From Nansenia antarctica (lineage: Eukaryota; Chordata; Actinopteri; Argentiniformes; Microstomatidae): a stretch of DNA of 64,000 nt. Location of the stretch: the NCBI GenBank assembly GCA_963989245.1, contig OZ022339.1:27536048-27600047 (forward strand), given 5' to 3'. Within the stretch, counting starts at the first letter, position 1, and each line of letters begins with the position of its first letter. Position numbers and translations under genes: made by a program. The notes under the pieces were generated by a model. The model searched no databases, was not told the DNA's origin, and saw only the letters and a list, made by a program, of their open reading frames with translations. Shown one piece after another: positions 53,905 through 64,000 of the stretch.

Positions 53905-54195
53905 AGGGGAGGCTGGTGGAGGTAGAAATCGGAGGACAGGCTCATTGTAATGCATGGAACGGAATGAGGACACACATGGTTGATACTATTCCTTATTAAT
54001 TTTTACATTTAAGTAATTTAGCTGATGTACATTTGTCTATTGTGCAACAGTCATCATGTGTCAAACCTTCCATAAGAACAAGTGCCATCACCAGTCACAG
54101 TGCAAGAGAAAGGAAGACATGTTTTTATTATTATATTTAATTCCATACATTACAATGAGCCTGTCCTCCGATTTCTACCTCCATCACTACCCAGG
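53905..54195. mobile_element. MITE of the AGGGGAGGCTGG family, copy F, with an internal insertion
   Basis: Left arm 53905-53998 and right arm about 54140-54195; between them is a fragment of the TTTACATTTAAGTAATTTAG-type interspersed repeat. Confidence 0.75.
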
Positions 54196-54266
54196 AGAGG
54201 AGTGAAAACTAGTCTATCCCAGGTTGATACCATAGAATTACAAGTCTGTTTCTATGGTTTCAACCA

Positions 54267-54407
54267 GAGTGCTCTATGAAGAAGAGTGGCGCCAATGAAG
54301 GGCCATTTTCTATTGGCCAACGGCAAATAGTTCCTTTACGTGTTACCAGGTAACCTTGCCAGGTTTATCATCCAATAAAACCCATTGGTGCCAGTCTTTT
54401 AATACAC
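54267..54407. mobile_element. Small MITE, about 141 bp
   Basis: Inverted ends CAGAGTG(C/G)TCTAT...TGGCGCCAATG at about 75% identity. Confidence 0.5.
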
Positions 54408-54419
54408 CACTCTGGGTAG

Positions 54420-54661
54420 AAGAACCATAGAATTAGAACTATAGTATCTGTGGATATAGAATTAGAATGAGTCATTCTTAATTCTGTATCCACGGCTATA
54501 ACAGTGTTCTAGGGTATGACCACATAGTATACACACATGAGTGAAGCCATGGAGATACATCCAGACTGTTACCTCTCAGCCACACCATAGGGAGCACTGT
54601 CACAGATCTGAGATGTGCTGCATCCTGTAGCGTGTCAGGTGAAGACAGGAGAATGCATTTG
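54420..54661. other. Short palindrome then unassigned DNA
   Basis: TATCTGTGGATATAGAATTA at 54446 pairs with TAATTCTGTATCCACGG at 54479. Confidence 0.5.
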
Positions 54662-54666
54662 GCGGC

Positions 54667-55739
54667 TGTTAAATAAGTATTATTGATGGGTGGTGGCCCG
54701 AGATTGGTAGTAACCCAAAGTAATTAAGGATTCTTGCTCAAGGTAGACAATTGAAGAATGATTTATTCCTTTGCAGCGCTGCAGGTAAGTTCTCTCACAG
54801 GGGGAGAACACACACAGTCATGGCCACATGCAGTGTTCCCTTTATAGACAGAATATTGATGATCAAGCAAACATCTGTCTAACACAAATCATAACTATTG
54901 ACAATGGCTCTGTTCAGCCTACTTGACCCTGAAGGGTACCCCAGCCATGTACATTCTAACTCTGCCCCATAAGGAGCTGATTCTCTGTCAGTTCTGAGTA
55001 TTCTGAGGACCCATTGACCCATGGTCTAAAGGCCGATTTAAAGTTCTGCGTAAAGTCGACTCCGTAGGCTACGCGTAAGCTTACGTAGTCCCGCGTGACC
55101 GTGCGTAGCCTTGAATGTGCTCCTCTCAAAAAATCTAAGTACGTGTCAGCGCGTCAGCTCTGTGATTGGTCCGCTTGGTAGCACATGATTCAGACAAGAT
55201 TCCGACTCTCTCATCGGCCAAAATGCGGAAGCCATGATAGAAATGTCATTTACTTTTTCTGTAATTACTTATTAATAAAGATTTGAAAAAGTATGATAAC
55301 CATCGTATTATCTTAGTTTAATGTCATTTCAATGCATCATAGAACTTTTATTTACAACAAGCATAACAACAAAAAGATCGCTATTATGCCGCTTTGAGCT
55401 TTGAGCTCCGTTGACTTCCTAACCGGAAGAGGCACAGCACAGGGGCATAGAAAACACACTGCCACCTAGCGATGTGACGGTGTAATTGCAGCGCAGCCTA
55501 CGCAGAAGTGTAAAGTGCGAGAGCCCTTACGTAGGGAACGTAAGCTACGCACGTAAATTCGATGCAGAACTTTAAATCGGCCTTAAGTCTGTCCTTCGTT
55601 CAGTTCAAGTGACATGTTACAAGATGTTACAAGGCAGAGAAGATGGGAGAGAGTAAACAGTCTAAATGACACATTGGTTTGATTAGTTATTTCATATAAA
55701 GTGTTTAAAGTGTATACTCAATGAAAACACATCCTAACA
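54667..55739 (-). mobile_element. Solo LTR (minus orientation) with a nested Harbinger-like element
   Basis: Ends TGTTAAATA and CATCCTAACA with perfect 5-bp duplications GCGGC (54662-54666, 55740-55744). Read on the minus strand it has TCTATAAAGGG (about 54848) upstream of GGAATAAATC (about 54770), in promoter then poly(A) order. No internal element sequence remains, so it is a solo LTR. Its family is unknown; host LTR length is about 516 bp without the insertion. Confidence 0.8.
55030..55583. mobile_element. PIF/Harbinger-like non-autonomous element in the solo LTR
   Basis: Inverted ends AGGCCGATTTAAAGTTCTGC, TAA duplication on both sides (55027-55029, 55584-55586). Subterminal TACGTAG/CTACGCA motifs. 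No ORF. Confidence 0.9.
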
Positions 55740-55744
55740 GCGGC

Positions 55745-56515
55745 ACAGCATGGAGGCTGGATGAGATGTTGTTCTGGGAATATTGACAGGAGAGCGTGAG
55801 CGATGGAACACGTCAACAACAACTAGAGCGTGAGCGATGGAAAACGTCAACAACAACTAGAAAGCGGTAGTGGCAGGATAAAATATGTTTCATATGTTCA
55901 TCTGTAATGTGTGATTATAAACGATTGTAAACTCTGCATTCAGATGAAAGACAAAACTATTTTGTTGACGTGTTGTAGGAGAGGCTGGTGGAGGAGGACA
56001 GGTCGACCTCCACCAGTCTCCAGATAGACAGACAGACAGGCGGACAGACAGACAGAGACGGGCGGATGGAGGGGTGGACACACAGTAAGTAGGCAGTGAT
56101 TTACTAGTTTGTGTCAACCAGAAGTCAGAAGGTTACATAAATAATTACATATTTACTGGTTAGATGCATGAGAGATGCATGAAAATCTCCCTCCACAACA
56201 TCAAAGCTTCCCGTAACAGACACACACCTGTCACCTGTCACTTGTCACCTGTCACCTGTCTCACCACAGCAGCATCTGAAGATGATTTGTGGGAATGGAA
56301 CATATCTTTAGATATTAGATTCCCTCTGACACACCTGTATTAGAAGGCATTCTCCAGAGTTCGTCACATACAGGTGCACAGGTAACCACGTCCACTCACA
56401 GGTAACAAACTCACTCCTCATCACTCCCCTCCCCCCTCTCCCCCACCGCCCAAGTTGTCCAATTGCTATCTTTTCGATGGCGTAGCTGATTTACATCGGG
56501 TATTTGAGGGATAAG
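55745..56515. other. Gene-free stretch
   Basis: Contains a duplicated GAGCGTGAGCGATGGAA block (55793, 55826), a minimal inverted remnant of the AGGGGAGGCTGG MITE (55977-56022), CAGA repeats and CACCTGTCACTTGTC repeats (about 56225-56260). Confidence 0.5.
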
Positions 56516-56660
56516 GCTTGGGGTTGGGGTTGGGACCAGGGACTGGGGGCTGGGGGCTGGGACTGGGGTTGGGGCTGGGACACGGACTGGGGCCAGGGCT
56601 ATGGCTGGGTCTGGAGCTGGGGGCTGGGGGCTGGGGACTGGTGTCAGGGTGCTGCCCGGG
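56516..56660. repeat. G-rich minisatellite (GGGGCTGGGACT-like)
   Basis: Many runs of three to five G at short spacing on the plus strand; strong G-quadruplex potential. Confidence 0.85.
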
Positions 56661-56851
56661 GGCTAGGCACCAGGGGGCCAGGGCATGTCTGACTGGGGTT
56701 ATCAGGGTCATACTGCATAGCAGACGGACCTGTTCCCCACCTGGACCCGCCCCCCCCATGTGGACCCGCCCAGCCAATCACAGCTGGAATTTCTATGGTT
56801 CCTCCAGGGCCTAAAGATGGTTGGATCATCCTTCACTCCACCCACCGCACA

Positions 56852-56865
56852 CACACACACACACA

Positions 56866-56924
<59 letters not shown>

Positions 56925-56925
56925 G
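56852..56925. repeat. (CA)n microsatellite
   Basis: About 36 CA units with one TCAC break. Confidence 0.97.
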
Positions 56926-57022
56926 ATCCTTTAATTATCATAGCTTCAAATGTAAACGACTGGTGTCTATGGTGTTTATGGCTGAGAGTGGGTGGGAGCA
57001 TCCTGCAGGTGTTTTTTTATGA

Positions 57023-57061
57023 TGTGTGTGTGTGTGTGTGTGTGTGGGGGGGGGGGGGGGG
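57023..57061. repeat. (TG)n and poly-G
   Basis: TG run followed by about 16 G. Confidence 0.95.
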
Positions 57062-57242
57062 TCAGAGTGACACCTGTCATTCCCAAGACAAACAGGCCTG
57101 GGTTACGTCATGTCCCTGAAGTGTTCTGGTGTGACACCTCCTCCATCAGAGGGACTCCAGTGCAGTCTCAGTCTCTGCCTGCTCATATGATGCAACACAC
57201 ACGTTGTTCTTTAACATGTTTGTAAAGCTCTCTGTACAGGAC

Positions 57243-57721
57243 CAGGGGAGGCTGGTGGAGGTAGACATCAGAGGACAGGGGAGGCTGGTGGAGGTAGACA
57301 TCGGAGGACAGGGGAGGCTGGTGGAAGTAGACATTGGAGGACAGGGGAGGTAGACATCGGAGGACAGGGGAGGCTGGTGGAGGTAGACATCGGAGGACAG
57401 GGGAGGCTGGTAGAGGTAGACATCGGAGGACAGGGGAGGCTGGTGGAGGTAGACATCAGAGGACAGGGGAGGTAGACATCGGAGGACAGGGGAGGCTGGT
57501 GGAGGTAGACATCGGAGGACAGGGGAGGCTGGTGGAGGTAGACATGGGAGGACAGGGGAGGTTGGTGGAGGTATAAATTGGAGGACAGGGGAGGCTGGTG
57601 GAGGTAGACATCGGAGGACGGCCTCATTGTAGTGCATGGAACGGAGTGAGGAATGGTATCAAACACACAACGGTGTCATGTGTCCTCCGTCCTCCGATGT
57701 CTACCTCCACCAGCCTCCCAC
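57243..57721. mobile_element. MITE of the AGGGGAGGCTGG family, copy G, left end tandemly amplified
   Basis: The terminal block AGGGGAGGCTGGTGGAGGTA plus ACATCGGAGGAC is repeated about ten times (57243-57600, unit about 33 bp with a shorter variant), then a single MITE body (GGCCTCATTGTAGTGCATGG) and right end CCACCAGCCTCCC follow. Confidence 0.88.
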
Positions 57722-57775
57722 CGAGCCTCTCTTTACAAGGATGTAGCTGTTCTATCACAAAATGCAAAGTGACAT

Positions 57776-57900
57776 TTCCTTTGTGGCGTAGTTGGTAGAG
57801 CATTGCATAAGGTTGTGGGGTCAATTTCCACTGGGACCAACTATGCGACAAATGCATTCACTCACTGTCCCTGTAAGCTGCTGTAAGATCCGGTATGCTC
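57776..57900 (+). mobile_element. tRNA-derived SINE head
   Basis: A-box-like TGGCGTAGTTGGTAGAGCA and B-box-like GGGGTCAATTTCC, 26 bp apart, with the anticodon arm lost, so not a functional tRNA. A CTGTAAGCTGCTGTAAGATC tail follows. Confidence 0.65.
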
Positions 57901-57904
57901 TCTT

Positions 57905-58086
57905 CTATGGCGAATAGAACAGTCTATCTATGGTGCATAAAACAGTCTATGGTGAACAGAACATTCTATGGTGAACAGAACATTCTATGGTGAACAGAAC
58001 ATTCTATGGTGAACAGAACATTCTATGGTGAACAGAACAGTCTATGGTGCATAGAACATTCTATGGTGAATAGAACATTCTATGGT
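57905..58086. repeat. About 20-bp minisatellite, left block
   Basis: Unit CAGAACATTCTATGGTGAA with variants. It resumes at 59353-59516. Confidence 0.92.
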
Positions 58087-59352
58087 TTCAAGTTCAAGTT
58101 TCAAGTTCGCTTTTATTGGTCACATGTACAGTACAGTGAAATGCTTTGTTCTGCACAGGCCCCCCCTTGAGAATGTGCTTCATACAGTACCAATAATTAA
58201 AGATAAAATAAAAAATTAAATAAGTCATAAGTATGGTGTAACACCTACTATACACTATACAATACGCTATACACTATACACTATACAATACGCTATACAC
58301 TATACACTATACAATACGCTATACACTATACACTTTACAATACACGATATACAAGTACAAGAGAAATCAGTAATAAAAAAGTGCAATTCGCTTGATGGAT
58401 GTATAAATATGGTGTAGTGGTGTTTAAATATGTTTAAATATGGTGTAAAGTGCTTAAAGTGTCTGGTTTGGTTGGTTTGGTTTCATTCATTCACAGTCAT
58501 TGAGAGTCATTGAGCATCCTGATGGCCTGGGGATAGAAGCTCCTTTTGAGTCTCTCTGTGCTGGCCATGAGACTCCTGTAACGCTTGCAGCAGTTCAAAG
58601 AGGCAGTTGTTAGGATGGCTAGAGTCTTTGATTATTCTCCTAGCCTTGGCCCTGCAACGCTTGGTGTAAATGTCCTGGAGGGTGGGAAGCCCACCTCCAA
58701 TTGTGCGTTCGGCTGATCGGGCCACTCTCTGCAGTCTGCTGCGGTCATATGCGGTGCTATTCCCAAACCAGGAGGTGATGTTACCGGTCAGGATACTCTC
58801 TATTGTGCATGAGTAGAAGTTCTTAAGGATCTTCTGACTCATTTTAAACTTCTTTAGCCGCCTTAGGAAGTAGAGGGGCTGCTGTGCCTTCTTCACAACA
58901 CTGTCTATGTGTGTGGACCGTGTCAAGTCCTCGGATATGTGAACTCCGAGGTATTTGAAACTGTTCACTCTCTCGACCGTTGCTCCGTTGATGCTGAGGG
59001 GGCTATAGTCCCTAACCCCTGACCTCCTAAAGTCCACAATGAGTTCTTTGGTTTTGCTGACGTTCAGGGAGAGGCTGTTCTCCTGACACCACAGCGCCAG
59101 GTTCTCTACCTCTCCCAGGTAGGCCCTCTCGTCATTTCCAGAGATCAGGCCCACCACAGCTGTGTCGTCAGCAAACTTGATAATTGTGTTGCTGTTGTGC
59201 TTTGCCACACAGTCATGTGTATAGAGCGAGTAGAGGAGGGGGCTCAGAACACAGCCCTGGGGGGCACCTGTGTTGAGAGTGATGGATGAGGAGGTGCAGT
59301 TGCCTGCTCTCACCACTTGGGGTCTCCCAGTCAGGAAGTCCAAGACCCACTG
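58087..59352 (-). mobile_element. 5'-truncated LINE (Rex1/CR1-superclade-like) inserted in a minisatellite
   Basis: Lies between two halves of one minisatellite. On the minus strand it runs from mid-RT to a 3' UTR with a local ATACACTATACA-type tandem repeat (58245-58340) and the end GACCAATAAAAGCGAACTTG. Confidence 0.85.
58507..59352 (-). pseudogene. LINE reverse transcriptase C-terminal half, open but truncated
   Basis: Minus-strand frame begins in WVLDFLTGRPQVVRAGN, so all endonuclease and the RT fingers are missing by 5' truncation. It keeps LNTGAPQGCVLSPLLYSLYT, the catalytic FADD near 59166, then LSLNVSKTKELIVDFRR and FKYLGVHISEDL, the thumb, and the C-terminal RRIIKDSSHP block to a TGA at 58507. 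The frame has no internal stop over 280 codons, so the insertion is fairly young. Start codons in the frame come from the flanking repeat and mean nothing. Confidence 0.85.
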
Positions 59353-59516
59353 TGAACAGAACAGTCTATGGTGCATAGAACATTCTATGGTGAATAGAAC
59401 ATTCTATGGTGAATAGAACAGTCTATGGTGAACAGAACATTCTATGGTGAACAGAACATTATAAGGTGCATAGAACATTCTATGGTGAACAGAACATTCT
59501 ATGGTGAACAGAACAG
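59353..59516. repeat. About 20-bp minisatellite, right block
   Basis: Continuation of 57905-58086. Confidence 0.92.
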
Positions 59517-59589
59517 TCTTTGTATGTACATTTTTATGTCAGTACTTACGGGGCACTGTTGTGTAAATAGTACCTACAGCAGACTAGAC

Positions 59590-62500
59590 TTACTAGAAGT
59601 TGGTGCGCAAAACGAGAGGACAGTAACAGCGGATTTCCTGAAGCAACAGCAGATCCCACACGATATCGCTCGGACACCGGGAGAACAATGGTACGCGATC
59701 CCGTTTCTCAGACGCAAACGTCGGCGCCGAGATCGTAAACAACGCCGAGGCCGCAGGGGAGGCCTGCTAGCTAGGCTGAGAAGAAGCCCGGACAAGCCAG
59801 CTTTGCCGAGTATATTCCTCTCCAACGTGAGATCACTCGCTAACAAGATGGACGAACTGAGACTGCAGGTAGCTACCAACAACACCTTGGGGGACAGCTG
59901 TGTGATTATTCTCACAGAGACCTGGCTCAACGCTACCATCATCGACTCTGCCGTCGGGCTAGAGGGACGCTCGCTTCACAGAGCTGACCGGACATTGCTT
60001 AGTGAGAAGACGCGCGGAGGCGTCCTGATCATTTCTACGAAGGACAGCTGGTGTTTAAACACGAAAACTGTAAGTAGCCACTGCTCCCCAGACCTGGAAT
60101 ACTTGACTGTTAAATGCTGACCCACATACCTCCCGAGGGAATTCAACACGGTGTACATAACAGCAGTATACATAGCACCTAGCGCAGATGCTAGCTTAGC
60201 ATTGGCGCGGCTACATGACGTCATCAGTGGAGGACAGAGCGCGGACCCTCAGGCAGTGCATATAATCGCGGGAGACTTTAATCATGCTGACCTGAAGGTA
60301 GTACTACCAAAGTTCTATCAGCATGTTAAAATGTGCAACAAGAGGAGAAAAAACACTGGACAAGGTATACACCAACATCAAGCTTGCCTACAAGGCTAGA
60401 CCGCTAGCTCATCTAGGCATGTCTGACCACGTGTCCATCCTTCTGATCCCAGCCTACACTCCCATGAGGAAAAGTGCTCCCATCACCACTAAGACTGTCA
60501 GAACCTGGCCAGCAGGGTCCGTTCCACTGCAGATCTGCCTGAATGACACCTCATGGCAGGAATATGAGCATGAGGACCTGGAACAGTTCACGTCGTCGGT
60601 TCTGAACCACATAGTGAACTGCACCAACTCAGCCACCGTGGACAAACGTGTCCGGGTCTACCCCAACACGAAGCCATGGATGACTGAGAAGGTCCAAAAA
60701 CTGCTCAAGGAGAGGGACAACGCCTACTCAGCAAAGGACACACTGCTGTACAGCACCACCAGGGCTAACCTAAAGCGTGGCATCCGGGAGGCCAAGGCAG
60801 ACCACAGAGAGAAGATTGAGGAATGCTTCCTGAGCAACGACTCCAGGCGGGTGTGGCAGGGGGTTCAGCACATGACAAACTTCAGAGCCAACAGGCTCAC
60901 AGCCGCGGAGGACGACCCCCTGCTGGCGGAAAAGCTGTACTCCTTCTACGCCCGGTTCGACGAGGGGCGAACGGAGGTAACCACAACACAAACACCACTC
61001 TCTCCAGCTCTCAGCAGCCTCACCCTCACAGAGCATGAAGTGAGACGCGTGCTGAAGGCGGTGGACCCCAGAAAAGCCTCAGGGCCGGATGGCGTCCTGG
61101 GACGGGTGCTGAGGGACTGCGCCGACCAGCTGGCCGGGGTTTTCACCAACATCTTCAACCAGTCCCTGTCCCAGGCCACCATCCCACCCTGCCTGAAAAC
61201 CTCAACTATCATCCCAGTCCCGAAGAAAAGCACGGTGAGCTGCCTAAACGACTACCGCCCGGTGGCACTCACACCAATCATCATGAAGTGCTTCGAGAAA
61301 CTAGTCCGGGCCCACATAGTCACACGCCTCCCGCCCAACCTGGATCCATACCAGTTCGCCTACAGAGCCCACAGGTCCACAGAGGACGCCATCGCGACGA
61401 CTCTCCACTCCACTCTATCCCACCTGGAGAGGGGGAACAGCTACGCGAGACTGCTCTTTGTGGACTTCAGCTCTGCCTTCAACACCATCCTTCCAGACAG
61501 GCTAGTGACCAAACTACTAGACCTGGGACTATCACACTCTATCTGTGCATGGATCAAGGACTTCCTGTCTGACCGCCCCCAGAGGGTGCGGGTGGGCTCC
61601 CACACCTCCACAGCCCTCAGACTCAGCACTGGATCCCCCCAGGGACCCCAGGGACCGTGGGACCCCAGGGACCGTGGTGGGCTGCATCTCGGGGGGGGGG
61701 ACGAGGCGGCGTACAGGGATGAGGTAGAGCAGCTGAGCAAGCTGTGCAAGGTTAACAACCTGCTGCTGAACCAGTCAAAGACCCAGGAAATCATCGTGGA
61801 CTTCAGGAGGAACAAATCTGAGGTCCAGCCCCTGCTCGTCGATGGAGGGAGCGTGGAGAGAGTCTCAACTAGGGGTGGGCATCAATGATCGACGATCGAT
61901 AATTGATCGATAAGGATCTTGGTCGATCACAAAATATTTTGATCGATATATATTATTTTTCTTTATTATATATATTTTTTTTTTGAATAATAATAATGGA
62001 AATTAGTTTGTCCACGTGTCACCAGATTGCGTTCGTCTCTCACCCCTGAACATGTTAACATGATCATTTTTCTGAACAAGAACCAGTAGGCCTGCCGCCT
62101 ACAGTCTCTCGCTGGAGTTTAAATGTAAGTTAAGCTGGACGCTCTTAAGGACACTAACGTTTTCAGTCATCCTCCTATTTGTGAGTAACTGTTTTTTTAC
62201 TGCTCCTATGGTGAGTTACTTATTTTCTATATTTTTATTTATAACGTAAAATGTGTTTTTAAGTTAAACAATTTAGGCTACTCACTGCCTTGTTTAAGAG
62301 GATTGTTATCTGACTGTAGTGTCTAGTTTGAATGTGAATGAATGAATGTGTGCAATAGCAACACAAATAAAGTTTTTTCCCCAAGGAAAACATGCTTGTT
62401 ATTTCTGCCCTAGTTTTATTTTATTTTTTTAATGAAAAAAAAGCTTATTGATTAATCGATAATTGATCGTGAATTCTTGCGATTATCGAAAAAGAAATTT

Positions 62501-63003
62501 TGATCGTTTGCCCAGCCCTAGTCTCAACCCTCCGATTCCTGGGGGTGCACATACAGGATGACCTGTCCTGGAAGACCAACACAGCAGCCGTCATCAAGAA
62601 GGCACAACAGCGGCTCTACTTCCTGAGAGTCCTCAGGAAATACCACCTCAGACAGGAGCTGCTTGTGACCTTCTACCGCTGCACAGTGGAGAGCATCCTC
62701 ACCTACTGCATCTGTGTGTGGTTCTCCAGCTGCACAGCCGCAGAAAGGAAAGCGCTACAGAGAGTCGTGAGATCGGCCCAGAAGATCACCGGCGCCCCCC
62801 TCCCCTCTCTGGAAGAGCTGTACAACACACGCTGCCTCAGGAAGGCCTCCAAGATCTCCAGAGACCCATCCCACCCTGGGAACGAACACTTTGTTCGGCT
62901 GCCCTCGGACAAGCGGTTCAGGACCATGTTCGCAAGGACAAATAGACTGAAGCTCAGCTTCTACCCCAGGGCCATTCAGGCCCTGAACACAGCAAAGACC
63001 TAG
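59590..63003 (+). pseudogene. LINE endonuclease/reverse transcriptase with catalytic segment deleted
   Basis: A basic N-terminal patch (RRKRRRRDRKQRRGRRGG) leads to an AP-like endonuclease (LSNVRSLANKMDEL, ETWLN, AGDFNHAD, GMSDH) broken by a stop at 60118-60120 and a frameshift near 60340. RT then runs open from about 60345 to 61869 (FVDFSSAFNTILPD, STGSPQG) and, past a hAT, from 62529 to TAG 63001-63003 (LRFLGVHIQDDLSW ... LSFYPRAIQALN), in frame once the hAT and one target duplication are disregarded. Between SPQG and GGGDEAAYRDEV the segment that should carry GCVLSPLLY and the FADD is missing, replaced by a GGGACCCCAGGGACCGT duplication and a G-run (61635-61700). The enzyme cannot be active. 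Confidence 0.85.
61870..62520. mobile_element. hAT-type non-autonomous element inside the LINE
   Basis: Inverted ends TAGGGGTGGGCA and TGCCCAGCCCTA (imperfect), perfect 8-bp duplications GTCTCAAC (61862-61869, 62521-62528), and subterminal ATCGATAATTGATCG repeats. No transposase. Confidence 0.92.
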
Positions 63004-63425
63004 GTTCTAGGCCCTGGACAATCTAGACAATTTGATGGCAGCTACTAGATTGTAATCAAGTGCAATACTGAAACACAACTGTGAACATTTCAAACCTGCA
63101 AACTGCGACACTTTAAATGAATGTGCAATAACACAATGTGCAATATGACAACCCTCGGGTACATAAGGTTCAGAGATAGGAAATGTTAGGATATGTATAG
63201 TATAGCATAGCATAGAGTACAGCACAATGTTTTATTTGTATAGTATAGTATAGTGGATAGTGTACATAGCCTTTATTTATGTAAACCAGCTCTTTTCCCT
63301 TCTTGTTTTTAGTTTTTTTTTTTTCCTAGCACCAGGGGAGCCCCCCCTCCCAAATTTCGTTGTATGGTACCTGTACTATATCAATGACAATAAAGACCAT
63401 TCATTCATTCATTCATTCATTCATT

Positions 63426-64000
63426 AATTCATTCATGGTGTTCTGTGAGTCTCTCTCTCCAGTAGCCGGCCTCCTTCTGCGGTGCTCGTGGCGTGCTCTG
63501 CGTTGGTGTCAGAGAAAACGCTGAGGTCGTTGGCGGAGCGTGGGCGCTACCACCCACCTCCCTCGAGGTCGTTGGCGACACCGGCAGCGTAGTATTCTCC
63601 GACCGTTGAGCCGGTTGCGCAAAACAAACACACACGCCACCGCCGCCTGTCACCTCAGGAATGCAGGCGTGCTGGGCGACAGGGAAGAAGGAGACCCTTT
63701 ATGACTCACACGCTCTCGTGGCATCATCCAGGAAGGAAGGAAGGAAGGTGTGTGTGGTTTCTTTTTGAGGGATGATCAGGTGATACTCTCTCGTTTTGCG
63801 GGAGGAATGTTCTTTCGTTGCGGGGTAGTGGCGGAGCAGGCTTTTCCTAAATCCTGGGCCTGTCCAAGCTTGTCTCCACGTATGCACACACACACACGCG
63901 CACACACACACACACACACAGGTGACAGACATTCACACACACACATTGATGTGTGTGACAGGGATGTGACAGGGATGGCAGGAACTTAAGGTGAATATTT
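63426..64000. other. Gene-free end of window
   Basis: A moderately GC-rich stretch with repeated GAGGTCGTTGGCG (63523, 63565) and CA/TG microsatellites (63887-63945). A CTCTCTCTCCAG acceptor-like run at 63451 leads into a stretch I cannot assign. Confidence 0.4.

Larger units (their letters stand above)
59560..63425 (+). mobile_element. LINE (Rex1/CR1-superclade-like), near full length but dead
   Basis: Endonuclease, RT and 3' UTR present, ending TGACAATAAAGACC and an ATTC tail. Contains a hAT element at 61870-62520. Related to but distinct from the minus-strand LINE at 58087-59352. Confidence 0.85.

Noticed and set aside
56504..56814. Gly/Trp-rich and Pro/Ser-rich overlapping frames near 56.5 kb
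   Set aside because: G-rich minisatellite translated in several frames; no start context, splice sites or conserved domain.
57146..57666. Long Pro/Ser-rich minus-strand frames
   Set aside because: Produced by the tandemly amplified MITE end, period about 33 bp.
57776..57840. Possible tRNA gene
   Set aside because: A- and B-box-like words are only 26 bp apart, and no anticodon arm or acceptor stem can form; a SINE head is the better reading.

Overview
This is a stretch of a vertebrate, almost certainly teleost fish, nuclear genome. The evidence is one interrupted host gene of vertebrate type (nipal3, 11 coding exons with GT-AG introns, minus strand), typical fish transposon families (hAT and PIF/Harbinger-like DNA elements, L2/CR1/Rex1-like LINEs, BEL/Pao and Gmr1-like LTR elements, tRNA-derived SINE remnants) and a very high load of CA/TG microsatellites and minisatellites. 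That load recalls gadiform fishes, but the species is not proven. Apart from nipal3 almost everything is mobile or tandem DNA.

Layout. 1-1089: end of a Ty3/gypsy-type polyprotein that stops after RNase H, followed by its 3' LTR. 1090-2436: 23-bp minisatellite. 4203-9276: a hAT-type element split by a 4.4-kb LINE (4501-8870). 10061-15738: a second LINE with a closely related 5' module carrying a 2A-like NPGP peptide but a divergent pol, itself split in frame by a hAT element (12297-13763). 15.7-25.9 kb: graveyard of LINE 3' ends, hAT and Myb/SANT transposon gene remnants and a 27-bp minisatellite. 25865-28056: hAT element.

28327-38108 is a nest of insertions: a PIF/Harbinger-like element (TAA duplications) contains a BED-finger hAT (8-bp duplications), which contains a short retroposon tail, which contains a complete two-LTR BEL/Pao element (30260-37197, 5-bp duplications), whose 3' LTR contains another Harbinger-like element. 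The BEL element is the main discovery. Its single 1269-codon ORF runs gag - zinc knuckles - aspartic protease and then, in place of reverse transcriptase, RNase H and most of integrase, continues in frame into an intronless piece of the host splicing factor gene prpf40a (two WW domains, FF domains), before rejoining about 37 codons of the element's own pol C-terminus. The two LTRs differ at one position that I can find. This is the architecture of a gag-host-gene transducing retrovirus, in a BEL/Pao retrotransposon.

42503-51649: nipal3, putative Mg2+ transporter of the NIPA family, its introns filled with MITEs, microsatellites, a hAT and a minisatellite that reiterates the exon-9 splice donor more than 20 times. 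52-58 kb: MITEs of one family, a solo LTR containing a Harbinger-like element, G-rich and CA repeats. 57905-63425: a minisatellite split by a 5'-truncated LINE, then a decayed LINE whose RT lost its catalytic segment and was hit by a hAT element.
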